A stretch of DNA of 6,363 nt. Origin: CAVPGH01 sp046726955. Its GTDB lineage: Bacteria > Acidobacteriota > Vicinamibacteria > Fen-336. Of this stretch, positions 1-6,342 are shown piece after piece (the stretch's first letter is position 1; each line of letters begins with the position of its first letter). The stretch covers positions 1 to 6,363 of the forward strand of contig JBKPBQ010000256.1 of NCBI GenBank assembly GCA_046726955.1. The letters are read 5' to 3'. Under the pieces are notes generated by a model. The model did not search any database and was not told the DNA's origin. It saw only the letters and a list, made by a program, of their open reading frames with translations. The position numbers and the translations under genes were made by a program.

Positions 1-279
1 ATCCACAACTACCTGCGCATGCTCTGGGGCAAGAAGGTCATCGAGTGGTCGCGCACGCCGCAGGAGGCTTATCGCACGCTCGAGCACCTGAACAACAGGT
101 ACGCCCTCGACGGCCGCGATCCGAACTCCTACACCGGCATCCTCTGGTGCTTCGGCCTCTTCGATCGGCCGTGGGCGCCGGAGCGGCCGGTGCTCGGCCA
201 GGTCCGCTACATGTCCTCGGAGAACACCGCGCGCAAGTTCCGGCTCGGCCCCTACTACGACTACGTCGCGACGCTCTGA
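1..279 (+). CDS. phr: Class II CPD (deoxyribodipyrimidine) photolyase, C-terminal part; 5' end outside the window
   Basis: This light-driven DNA repair flavoenzyme splits cyclobutane pyrimidine dimers using reduced FAD. Only the last 92 residues are visible. The frame is open from base 1 and ends at TGA 277-279; the ATG at base 19 is internal and not the start. The fragment matches the FAD-binding end of class II photolyases. It shows a WGKKVIEW block, with W9 and W16 spaced like W381 and W388 of the Methanosarcina mazei enzyme's electron-transfer tryptophans. LNNRYALDGRDPN follows, where N31 falls at the position of the flavin-contacting N403. A WCFG...DRPW stretch and an ERPVLGQVRYM motif come next, then a short tail. 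These motifs are typical of class II and not of class I/cryptochrome-type proteins. The gene converges on cydC and overlaps its 3' end by 19 bases. No functional link to the oxidase is apparent. The family call is firm; whether the missing N-terminal part is intact cannot be seen. Confidence 0.93.
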   Translation: MHNYLRMLWGKKVIEWSRTPQEAYRTLEHLNNRYALDGRDPNSYTGILWCFGLFDRPWAPERPVLGQVRYMSSENTARKFRLGPYYDYVATL

Positions 280-2015
280 GCCTCGGCCACGGGCTTTTCC
301 AGAAGATCCGACGAGCGCTCGGCCTCGAGCATCCGCGAGAAGAGGCCCTTCCGCGCGACGAGATCCGCGAAGGCGCCCCGCTCGAGGACCCGACCGTCCT
401 GGAGGACCAGGATCTCGTCCACCCACTCGAGCCCGCGCAGGCGGTGCGTGACGAGGAGCGTCGCCTGGCCCGGTGAGGATCGGCGGATCTCCGAGAGCAC
501 CGTCCGCGCCGCCACCGCGTCGAGGTGCGCAGTCGGCTCGTCGAGGAGGACGAGCGGGGCCCCTTGCAGGAAGGCCCGCGCGAGCGCGAGCCGCTGACGC
601 TCTCCGCCGGAAAGGCGCTGGCCTTCCTCGCCCAGCCACGTCTCTTCCCCCTCGCGCCACGTCTCGACGGGGAGGGCCGCCCGGCGGAGCGCGTCCGCGC
701 GCGCCCCCGTGTCGGCGTCGGGTCGGGCGAGCAGGAGGTTTTCGCGCAGCGTCGCGTTGAAGACGTGGGGACGCTCGCTCATCCAGGCGAGGCGCGAGCG
801 GACGGACTCCGCGGACAGGCCGCGCAGGTCGCTGCCGTCCAGGAATAGGGTCCCTGGCGGCGCGTCGTGGAATCGCAGCACGAGGTGGAGAAGCGTCGAC
901 TTGCCGGAGCCGCTCGCCCCCACGAGCGCGATCGTGCTTCCCCGCTCCAGCCGGAAGGACACGCCGTCCAGAGCGGGACCCGCCGAGCCCGGATAGGAAA
1001 AGTGGAGGTCGCGAACCTCGAGGGACGCTCCGGGTCCGGCGGGTGACGGCGACGGCGGATCCACGACGGCCGGCGGCTCGTCGAGGAGCGCGAAGAGCCG
1101 TCGCGCCGCCGTCCGGATCGCCCCGAGCGCGGCGTGCGCGGCCCCGAAGCCCGCCACCGCCTCGAACGAGGCGAGAGCCAGGAGCACGGCCGCCGCGAAA
1201 CCCGGACCCGTGATCTCTCCCCGCCGCACGACGGGGACGGCGAGCCAGAGGACGGCGACGACGGTCAGGTCGGACGCGAGCCCCGCGAGAGCGCCTCCCA
1301 GTCCGGACACGTGGGCCAGCCGTTCCTGCGCGGAGGCGAGGGCGTGGCTTCGCGCGTGCACCTGCTGCGCGTGCGCCGGGCCCCGGTCGAAGGCGAGGAG
1401 GTCGGCGATCCCGAGGACGCCGTCCACGAGGTGGACGGTAAGGGCCGCCCGCGCTTCGACGAGGCGGCGCCCGGGCCGCTCCCCCAGCCTCCCCGCGAGG
1501 ACGGGAACGACGATCCCGGCGAGCAGCAGGCCGACGAGTGTCGCCGCGACGACGGGCATCGAAGCCGGAAGGAGGAGCGCCGCGACGAGGACCGCGACGA
1601 CGACGGCGGCGAGGGCGGGGCCGAGGACCCTGACGTAGGCCCCTTCGAGCGTCTCCACGTCCGCGACGATCCGCGTGAGCACGTCCCCGCTGCGCGCCCC
1701 GAGACGCGGGGGAGACAAAGGCTCGAGGGCGGCGTAGACGCGCACGCGCAGGCGCGCGAGGAGCCGAAGCGTGACGTCGTGGGAGAGCAGGCGCTCGAGG
1801 TAACGGAAGACGCCGCGGGCGATTCCGAAGAAGCGCACGCCCACGATGGCCACGGAGAGCGCGGCGATCGAAGGGTGCTCGGCCGCGCGGGCGAGAAGCC
1901 ACCCGGAGGACGCCATGAGGCCGAGCCCGCTCCCGAGCGTCGCCGCGAGGAGCAGGGAGGCGGCGACGAACCGCGGCCAGCCGGGGGCGAGCAGCCGCAG
2001 CAGGCGCGCGCTCAC
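261..2015 (-). CDS. cydC: CydC, ABC exporter subunit of the CydDC heterodimer for cytochrome bd assembly
   Basis: CydC pairs with CydD in an inner-membrane ABC exporter required to assemble cytochrome bd. Reported substrates are glutathione/cysteine and, in recent structural work, heme. The protein has 584 residues (E. coli 573). About six membrane helices fill residues 15-300, and the nucleotide-binding domain spans about 332-565. The latter has Walker A GASGSGKS 366-373, signature LSGGE 468-472, Walker B ending D492-E493, and switch H524. R75 and H79 in the ERLLSHD segment match R81 and H85 of E. coli CydC, implicated in heme binding. The Q-loop position (414) is Glu, where E. coli CydC has Gln. 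The GTG start at 2015-2013 overlaps the cydD TGA as GTGA and has a GGAAGGG Shine-Dalgarno 5 bases upstream; the protein starts like other CydC proteins there. The same frame stays open far upstream, but that part encodes no family sequence. A C-terminal tail of about 20 residues extends beyond the family end into the photolyase gene. CydC is distinguished from CydD by the SHDVTLR, WLGEEG and LLVTHRLRGL motifs. Confidence 0.95.
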   Translation of the reverse strand: MSARLLRLLAPGWPRFVAASLLLAATLGSGLGLMASSGWLLARAAEHPSIAALSVAIVGVRFFGIARGVFRYLERLLSHDVTLRLLARLRVRVYAALEPLSPPRLGARSGDVLTRIVADVETLEGAYVRVLGPALAAVVVAVLVAALLLPASMPVVAATLVGLLLAGIVVPVLAGRLGERPGRRLVEARAALTVHLVDGVLGIADLLAFDRGPAHAQQVHARSHALASAQERLAHVSGLGGALAGLASDLTVVAVLWLAVPVVRRGEITGPGFAAAVLLALASFEAVAGFGAAHAALGAIRTAARRLFALLDEPPAVVDPPSPSPAGPGASLEVRDLHFSYPGSAGPALDGVSFRLERGSTIALVGASGSGKSTLLHLVLRFHDAPPGTLFLDGSDLRGLSAESVRSRLAWMSERPHVFNATLRENLLLARPDADTGARADALRRAALPVETWREGEETWLGEEGQRLSGGERQRLALARAFLQGAPLVLLDEPTAHLDAVAARTVLSEIRRSSPGQATLLVTHRLRGLEWVDEILVLQDGRVLERGAFADLVARKGLFSRMLEAERSSDLLEKPVAEAQSVAT

Positions 2016-3730
2016 GTCCGCCCTTCCCACGCGGCCACGAGCGAGGCGTAGATCCCTCGCGTGGCCAGGAGGGTGGCGCGCGTTCCCTGCTCGCGGACAC
2101 GGCCGTGATCGAGCGCCACCACGCGGTGGGCGGTGAAGACAGTGGTCAGCCGGTGCGCGACGAGGAGTACCGTCCGACCGCGGCAGAGCCGCGTCATCGC
2201 CTCCAGGACCTCGGCTTCGCTGCCGGGATCGAGGTGCGACGTGGGCTCGTCGAGGACGAGGACGGGCGCGTCCTTCAGGAAGGCGCGGGCGAGGGCGATG
2301 CGCTGGGCCTGGCCGCCGGAGAGGCCGCGTCCGTCTTCGCCGATCGCCGTGTCGTAGCCGTGGGGAAGGCCGCGGATGAAGGCGTCGGCGTGGGCGCTGC
2401 GCGCCGCTTCGCGGATCGCCTCCCACGGCGCGTCCGCGCGGCCGAGCGCGATGTTCTCGCGGAGGCTTCCCGCGAAGAGCCGCGGCGCCTGCGGCACCCA
2501 GGCCACCCGCCGGCGCCATTCCACCCCGCTCGTCGCCTGCAGCGGCCGGCCGTTCACGAGGATCTCGCCCTGGGTCGGCTCCACGAATCGCAGGAGGAGC
2601 GAGGCTGCGGTGGACTTGCCGGCTCCGCTCGGGCCGATGAGGGCGAGCGTCGTCTCGCGTTCCATCCGGAACGACACGTCCTCGAGCGCGGGGCGGCCCG
2701 CCGGGTCGTAAGCGAACGAGACGCGCGAGAAGACGATCTCGAGCGGTCCCTCGGGAACGACTTCCGTGGCTGGGGTTGGCGTGGCAGGCGTGTCGAGGAT
2801 CTCGGCGAAGCGCCGACTCGCTTCCTTGCCGGCGAGACCGGCGTGGTACGACGCTCCCAGGGCGCGCAGCGGACGATAGAACTCGGGCGCGAGAAGCAGC
2901 ACGAAGAACGCCGCGCGATAGGGCATGCGCTCGTAGAGGACGCGGAGGCCCACCTCCACGGCCACGAGGGCCGTGCCCAGCGTGGCCAGGAGCTCGAGCA
3001 CGAGGGCGGACAGGAACGCAGCTCGGAGGACTCTCATCGTGACGCGGCGGTAGCTCTCGCCCGCCCGCGCCAGCTCCTCGGCGGCGGCGCGCGTCTGCCC
3101 GAGCGCCTTGAGCGTCGGCAGCCCCCGGAGCGAGTCGAGGAACTGCGCGGAGAGACGCGACAGCACGCGCCACTGACGGCTCGTCTCCTCCCGGGCGAGA
3201 GCGCCGAGGAGGGCCATGAAGAGCGGAACGAGAGGGAGCGTGACGAGGAGCACGAGGGCAGAGAGCGGGTCGGCCGCGACGACGAGCGCGAGGACGAGGA
3301 CCGGCACGAGGACGGCGAGGGCGAGCTGGGGCAGGTACTGCGAGAGGTAGCCGTCGAGCGACTCGACGCCCGGGACGAGCGTGTGGGCGAGCTCGCCCGA
3401 GCGCTCGCCGGCGGCGAACCGGGGGCCGAGGTGGAGCAGTCGTTCGACGAGGACGTCGCGGAGGCGGACCTTGACGCCCCCAGCCAGGCGCGCGCCCGCG
3501 ACTTCGCTCGCCACCGTGAGGGCCGCCCGCGCGAGGGCCGCCCCCAGCACACCGAGGACGAATCCGTCGATCGCCGACCTCGCACCTCCGCGGAGGACGG
3601 AGTCGACCGCGCCGGAGAGGAGCCAGGCCTGGAGGAGGGCCAGCGCGGCCGCGCCGAGGCCGAAGACGACGGCCCCGGCGAGATGGAGGCGAGCGTTCGC
3701 CTCCGCGAGCAGCCGGCGGTCGAGCGTCAC
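2012..3730 (-). CDS. cydD: CydD, ABC exporter subunit of the CydDC heterodimer for cytochrome bd assembly
   Basis: CydD is the partner of CydC in the membrane exporter that supports cytochrome bd maturation. The protein has 572 residues, close to the usual length (E. coli 588). The transmembrane domain covers about residues 15-295, with hydrophobic stretches near 18-39, 54-74, 134-152, 157-178, 236-262 and 272-284. It closes with the CydD-typical APEFYRPLRALGASYHAG at 281-298. The ATPase domain carries Walker A GPSGAGKS 366-373, Q-loop Q414, signature LSGGQ 470-474, Walker B with D494 and catalytic E495, and switch H526, so every canonical ATPase residue is present. The start chosen is GTG 3730-3728. 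It is the only plausible one after the in-frame cydB stop four codons upstream, and the protein begins as CydD proteins do. No strong Shine-Dalgarno precedes it, so translation probably depends on coupling to cydB. The end overlaps the cydC start by four bases. Confidence 0.95.
   Translation of the reverse strand: MTLDRRLLAEANARLHLAGAVVFGLGAAALALLQAWLLSGAVDSVLRGGARSAIDGFVLGVLGAALARAALTVASEVAGARLAGGVKVRLRDVLVERLLHLGPRFAAGERSGELAHTLVPGVESLDGYLSQYLPQLALAVLVPVLVLALVVAADPLSALVLLVTLPLVPLFMALLGALAREETSRQWRVLSRLSAQFLDSLRGLPTLKALGQTRAAAEELARAGESYRRVTMRVLRAAFLSALVLELLATLGTALVAVEVGLRVLYERMPYRAAFFVLLLAPEFYRPLRALGASYHAGLAGKEASRRFAEILDTPATPTPATEVVPEGPLEIVFSRVSFAYDPAGRPALEDVSFRMERETTLALIGPSGAGKSTAASLLLRFVEPTQGEILVNGRPLQATSGVEWRRRVAWVPQAPRLFAGSLRENIALGRADAPWEAIREAARSAHADAFIRGLPHGYDTAIGEDGRGLSGGQAQRIALARAFLKDAPVLVLDEPTSHLDPGSEAEVLEAMTRLCRGRTVLLVAHRLTTVFTAHRVVALDHGRVREQGTRATLLATRGIYASLVAAWEGRT
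2021..2027 (-). promoter_or_regulatory. Ribosome-binding site of cydC, inside the end of cydD
   Basis: GGAAGGG on the minus strand lies 5 bases before GTG 2015-2013, within the last codons of cydD. It decides the cydC start, because the cydC frame is open for kilobases upstream without family-like sequence. Together with the GTGA stop/start overlap it indicates translational coupling of the two exporter subunits. Confidence 0.65.
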
Positions 3731-3742
3731 GGCCGGCGGCTC

Positions 3743-4756
3743 TCAGTACTCGAGCTTCGTGTCCGGCCCCACCCGGTGGCGGAAGACCCAGTACGTCCAA
3801 CCCTGGTAGGCGAGCACGACGGGCACGCAGAGGAGCGCGACGACGCTCATGATCTTCAGCGTGTAGGGCGTCGACGACGCGTTGTAGATCGTTAGGCTCC
3901 ACTCGGGATCGAGGCTCGAGACCATGACCCGCGGGTAGAGCGACTTGAAGATCGTGGTCAGGGAGAGCGCGATCGTGAGGCACGTCATCGCGAACGCCCA
4001 GCCCATCCGGGAGCGGTGGATGAGCGCGCCCGCGGCGAGGATCGAGCCCACGGTCATGATGGGGATGAGCCCGGGGTCGACGCCGAGCCGGGTGAAGGCG
4101 TCGGTCCAGAGATAGGTCGTCACGACGAACAGGAAGATGAGCACGGTGGCGATCGGCCCCACTCGCTTGGTGGCGGCGAGGGCCCGCTCGCGGATGGGCT
4201 CCGTGCTCTTGAGGTTCAGGAAGATGGCACCGTGCGTCGTGAAGACGGTGAGCGTCGCGAGCCCGGCCACGATCGCGTAGGGCCCGAGGAGGTTGAAGAA
4301 CCCGCCGACGTAGTGCTTGTTGGCGTCGATGGGCACGCCCTTCAGCAGGTTCGCGAGGGCGACCCCCCAGAGGAGCGCGGGCACGAAGCTGCCGATGAAG
4401 ATCATCCAGTCCCACGTCGCGCGCCACGTGGGGTGATCGTCCTTGCTCCGGAACTCGAAGGCCACCCCGCGCACGATGAGCGCGGCGAGCATGAGGAAGA
4501 GCGCCAGGTAGAAGCCGCTGAACAGCGTCGCGTACCAGTGGGGGAAGGCGGCGAAGATGGCGCCGCCGGCAGTGATGATCCAGACCTCGTTGCCGTCCCA
4601 CACCGGGCCGATCGTGTTCACGATGCGGCGCCTCTCCTCGTCCGTGCGGCCCAGGAAGGGGAGGAGGATGCCCACACCGTAGTCGAAGCCCTCGAGGATG
4701 AAGAAGCCGACGAAGAGGACGCCCACGAGCACGAACCAGAGGGTGTTGAGGTCCAT
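3743..4756 (-). CDS. cydB: Cytochrome bd ubiquinol/menaquinol oxidase subunit II (CydB)
   Basis: CydB is the haem-free membrane subunit that stabilises CydA and contributes to the proton/oxygen paths of the bd oxidase. The protein has 337 residues, a normal length for the shorter-form CydB. Signature segments are EGFDYGVG at 22-29, GPVWDGNEVWIITAGGAIFA at 50-69, RGVAFEFR at 96-103, and SLYPRVMVSSLDPEWSLTIYN near 267-287, followed by STPYTLK. The end YQGWTYWVFRHRV...LEY is typical of the family. Acidic residues D25 and D54 sit where the conserved D29 and D58 of E. coli CydB lie. Eight or nine hydrophobic helices are evident by eye. The ATG at 4756-4754 has a strong AGGAGG 5 bases upstream that overlaps the cydA stop codon. 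cydD follows after 12 bases in the same reading frame. There is no room for a CydX-type small subunit gene after cydB. Confidence 0.97.
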   Translation of the reverse strand: MDLNTLWFVLVGVLFVGFFILEGFDYGVGILLPFLGRTDEERRRIVNTIGPVWDGNEVWIITAGGAIFAAFPHWYATLFSGFYLALFLMLAALIVRGVAFEFRSKDDHPTWRATWDWMIFIGSFVPALLWGVALANLLKGVPIDANKHYVGGFFNLLGPYAIVAGLATLTVFTTHGAIFLNLKSTEPIRERALAATKRVGPIATVLIFLFVVTTYLWTDAFTRLGVDPGLIPIMTVGSILAAGALIHRSRMGWAFAMTCLTIALSLTTIFKSLYPRVMVSSLDPEWSLTIYNASSTPYTLKIMSVVALLCVPVVLAYQGWTYWVFRHRVGPDTKLEY

Positions 4757-4761
4757 GGTCG

Positions 4762-4767
4762 CCTCCT
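4762..4767 (-). promoter_or_regulatory. Ribosome-binding site of cydB, overlapping the cydA stop codon
   Basis: A perfect AGGAGG on the minus strand begins inside the cydA stop codon (TAG at 4768-4766, read TAGGAGG) and ends 5 bases before the cydB ATG. A ribosome finishing CydA therefore sits directly on the cydB initiation site. This favours balanced production of the two oxidase subunits. Confidence 0.85.
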
Positions 4768-6154
4768 AAGCGTGAGCGGGGACGTCTCCGAGCGCCCCCG
4801 CCACCGGCCCCGTGCCGTGGATGCCCGCCCGCGCGAACTTGGCGAGCAGGAAGATGTCGGCGGCCATGAGCGCGCCGTAGAGAAGCGTGAACGCCACGAG
4901 CGTGAAGAGGACCTCGCCCGGCCCCACGTTGGGGGAGACGGCGGCTTCGGTCTTCTGCAGGCCGAAGACGATCCAGGGCTGGCGGCCGATCTCCGTGAAG
5001 ATCCAGCCCGCGCTGTTCCCCACGTAGGGAAGGAGGAGTCCCGGCCCGAGCGCTCGCAGGAGGAGCGGGCTCGCCTCGAACGTGCCCCTCACGAGCGCCA
5101 GGACCGCCAGGCCCGCGAGAGCGAGCATGACGAGACCCGACCCGGCCATGATGCGGAACGTCCAGTACGTCCATTTCACCGGCGGAGAGTAGTCCCCCGG
5201 CCCGTAGCGGAGCTCGTAGAGCGCCTGCAGCTCGCGGATGCCCTTCACCTGGCCTTCGAAGCGGTTGTAGGAAAGGAAGCTCAGGAGGCCGGGGATCTTG
5301 ATCGCGAACACGTCCCGCTGCTCCTTCTCGTTGCCCCAGGTGAAGAGCGACATCGGCGCGGGGTCCGCCGTCTCCCAGAGCGCCTCCGCCGCCGCCATCT
5401 TCATCGGCTGGACGCGCACCATGTACTGGGCCTGCCCGTGGCCGACGACCATGACCGCCACCGTGGACGCGAGCGCGTAGACGGCACCGAACGCGAACGA
5501 GCGGCGGAAGGCGTCGTGTCCCATGTCGTCGAGGCGCCGGCGGAGCTGCAGCGCGGAGATCCCGAGGAGGAAGAAGGCGCCCGTGGACATGGCTCCCGTG
5601 ATCACGTGCGGGAACTGGACGAAGACGTGGGGGTTGCTGACGAGGTCCCAGAAGCTCTCCATCTCCGCCCGCCCGTTGCGCAGCGCGTAACCCATCGGCT
5701 GCTGCATGAACGAGTTCGCGATCAGGATCCAGAGGGCGGAGAGGTTCGACCCGATGGCGACGAGCCAGATCGCCGCGAGGTGGACCTTCTTCGGCAGCCG
5801 CTCCCACCCGAAGATCCAGAGGCCGAGGAACGTCGACTCGAGGAAGAAGGCGACGAGGGCCTCGATGGCGAGGGGCGCTCCGAAGACGTCGCCCACGAAG
5901 CGCGAGTACTCCGACCAGTTCATGCCGAACTGGAACTCCTGCACGATCCCCGTCACGACGCCCATCGCGAAGTTGATGAGGAAGAGCTTCCCCCAGAACT
6001 TCGTCATCCGGAGGTAGACCTCGCGGCCGGTCACGTACCACGCGGTCTGGAAGAGCGCCACGGCCCACACGAGGCCGAGCGTCAGGGGGACGAAGAAGAA
6101 GTGGTAGACGGTGGTGATCCCGAACTGCCAGCGAGCGAGCGCGAGCTGATCCAT
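4766..6154 (-). CDS. cydA: Cytochrome bd quinol oxidase subunit I (CydA), short Q-loop form
   Basis: CydA carries haems b558, b595 and d, oxidises quinol at the outer face of the membrane and reduces oxygen to water. The protein has 462 residues with about nine membrane helices. All key residues are visible: H18 (E. coli H19, high-spin haem ligand); H183 and M336 (E. coli H186 and M393, haem b558 ligands); E388 just before GRQPW 390-394 (E. coli E445, high-spin haem ligand). E98 and E106 match E. coli E99 and E107. K252 and E257 in QPMKMAAAEALWET correspond to the quinol-site pair with the same numbers in E. coli. The loop from about 250 to 330 lacks the long insert of E. coli CydA (522 residues), placing this protein in the short Q-loop group. 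ATG 6154-6152 has a GGAGGA 8 bases upstream, and the protein begins MDQLALARWQFG as in the family. It is the first gene of the operon, with cydB 9 bases downstream. Confidence 0.97.
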   Translation of the reverse strand: MDQLALARWQFGITTVYHFFFVPLTLGLVWAVALFQTAWYVTGREVYLRMTKFWGKLFLINFAMGVVTGIVQEFQFGMNWSEYSRFVGDVFGAPLAIEALVAFFLESTFLGLWIFGWERLPKKVHLAAIWLVAIGSNLSALWILIANSFMQQPMGYALRNGRAEMESFWDLVSNPHVFVQFPHVITGAMSTGAFFLLGISALQLRRRLDDMGHDAFRRSFAFGAVYALASTVAVMVVGHGQAQYMVRVQPMKMAAAEALWETADPAPMSLFTWGNEKEQRDVFAIKIPGLLSFLSYNRFEGQVKGIRELQALYELRYGPGDYSPPVKWTYWTFRIMAGSGLVMLALAGLAVLALVRGTFEASPLLLRALGPGLLLPYVGNSAGWIFTEIGRQPWIVFGLQKTEAAVSPNVGPGEVLFTLVAFTLLYGALMAADIFLLAKFARAGIHGTGPVAGALGDVPAHA

Positions 6155-6250
6155 GCCGCAGGTCCTCCCGGGGCGGACGTCGTCGTCGCTCCGTGGAGCA
6201 GTGGGCGAACCGGGGAGCGAGGAGAGCGAGCCCCGAAAAACAGCCGCATT
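6155..6250 (-). other. Proximal cydA leader with small inverted repeats
   Basis: This non-coding stretch between the palindromic element and the cydA ATG holds the ribosome-binding site and two small inverted repeats: GCTCC-GT-GGAGC at 6188-6199, and CGGGG (6211-6215) with CCCCG (6231-6235). If the promoter near 6248-6277 is real, both would lie in the 5' untranslated RNA and could fold. Neither matches a riboswitch or known operator that I recognise, and short stems are expected by chance at this GC content. Confidence 0.35.
6163..6168 (-). promoter_or_regulatory. Ribosome-binding site of cydA
   Basis: GGAGGA on the minus strand lies 8 bases before ATG 6154-6152 and within a purine-rich GGGAGGA run. 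This supports the chosen start for the first gene of the operon. Confidence 0.8.
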
Positions 6251-6277
6251 CTAGAGCAGGGTGCCGAAGAGTGTCCT
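6248..6277 (-). promoter_or_regulatory. Possible sigma-70-like promoter for the cyd operon
   Basis: On the minus strand a -10-like TAGAAT (6253-6248, five of six consensus positions) follows a -35-like AGGACA (6277-6272, four of six) with an 18-base spacer. Transcription would begin near 6241 and give a leader of roughly 85-90 bases before the cydA ATG. The -10 sits on the edge of the palindromic element at 6251-6336 and the rest lies inside it. I see no clear FNR (TTGAT-N4-ATCAA) or Rex-type box nearby. The match is by eye only, and high-GC genomes often use divergent promoters. Confidence 0.3.
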
Positions 6278-6336
6278 CACGCGGCGCGCCGGGGCGCGCG
6301 CGTCTATCGAAGCCTGCTTTTTCAGCACCCTGCTAG
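6251..6336. repeat. 86-base imperfect palindrome bounded by CTAG (REP- or MITE-like element)
   Basis: The ends are inverted copies. AGCAGGGTGC at 6255-6264 pairs perfectly with GCACCCTGCT at 6325-6334. Inward, GAA at 6266-6268 pairs with TTC at 6321-6323 after one mismatch. Outward, both ends finish in CTAG (6251-6254 and 6333-6336), the left arm having two extra bases (AG) between CTAG and CAGGG. The interior contains a GC-rich hairpin at 6284-6299. The size, terminal inverted repeats and identical CTAG edges resemble a miniature inverted-repeat or REP element. It encodes no protein and has no transposase nearby. It could instead be a large regulatory stem-loop. Copy number elsewhere in the genome cannot be seen here. 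Confidence 0.5.
6284..6299. repeat. GC-rich hairpin inside the palindromic element
   Basis: GCGCGC at 6284-6289 and GCGCGC at 6294-6299 can pair around a CGGG loop, giving a short all-GC stem nested in the larger 6251-6336 palindrome. GGCGCGCC at 6283-6290 is itself a perfect 8-base palindrome, so alternative pairings are possible. There is no U-run after it on either strand, so it is not a standard intrinsic terminator. Confidence 0.45.
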
Positions 6337-6342
6337 ACGCCT

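Noticed and set aside
280..330. Possible intrinsic terminator after phr
   Set aside because: No GC stem followed by a T-run is present, and the stretch is coding for the cydC C-terminus on the other strand.
1134..2051. A 305-codon plus-strand frame antisense to cydC
   Set aside because: Highly charged repetitive composition (Arg, Glu, Asp, Gly) with no family motif, fully opposite cydC.
261..3730. cydC and cydD as a recent tandem duplication
   Set aside because: They share only the ABC exporter architecture; their membrane domains and signature segments are the distinct, ancient CydC and CydD types.
2105..3895. A 596-codon plus-strand frame antisense to cydD
   Set aside because: It lies opposite well-supported cydD motifs, has a composition dominated by Glu, Arg, Gly and Ala, and shows no domain pattern or membrane segment. 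It is the mirror of cydD codon bias.
261..6068. A stop-free minus-strand frame of about 1935 codons that runs from cydA through cydC
   Set aside because: Only its last 584 codons (from GTG 2015) are a recognisable protein, CydC. The upstream part overlaps cydD, cydB and cydA in a different frame and is Arg/Pro/Gly-rich low-complexity sequence, as expected from GC-rich third positions.
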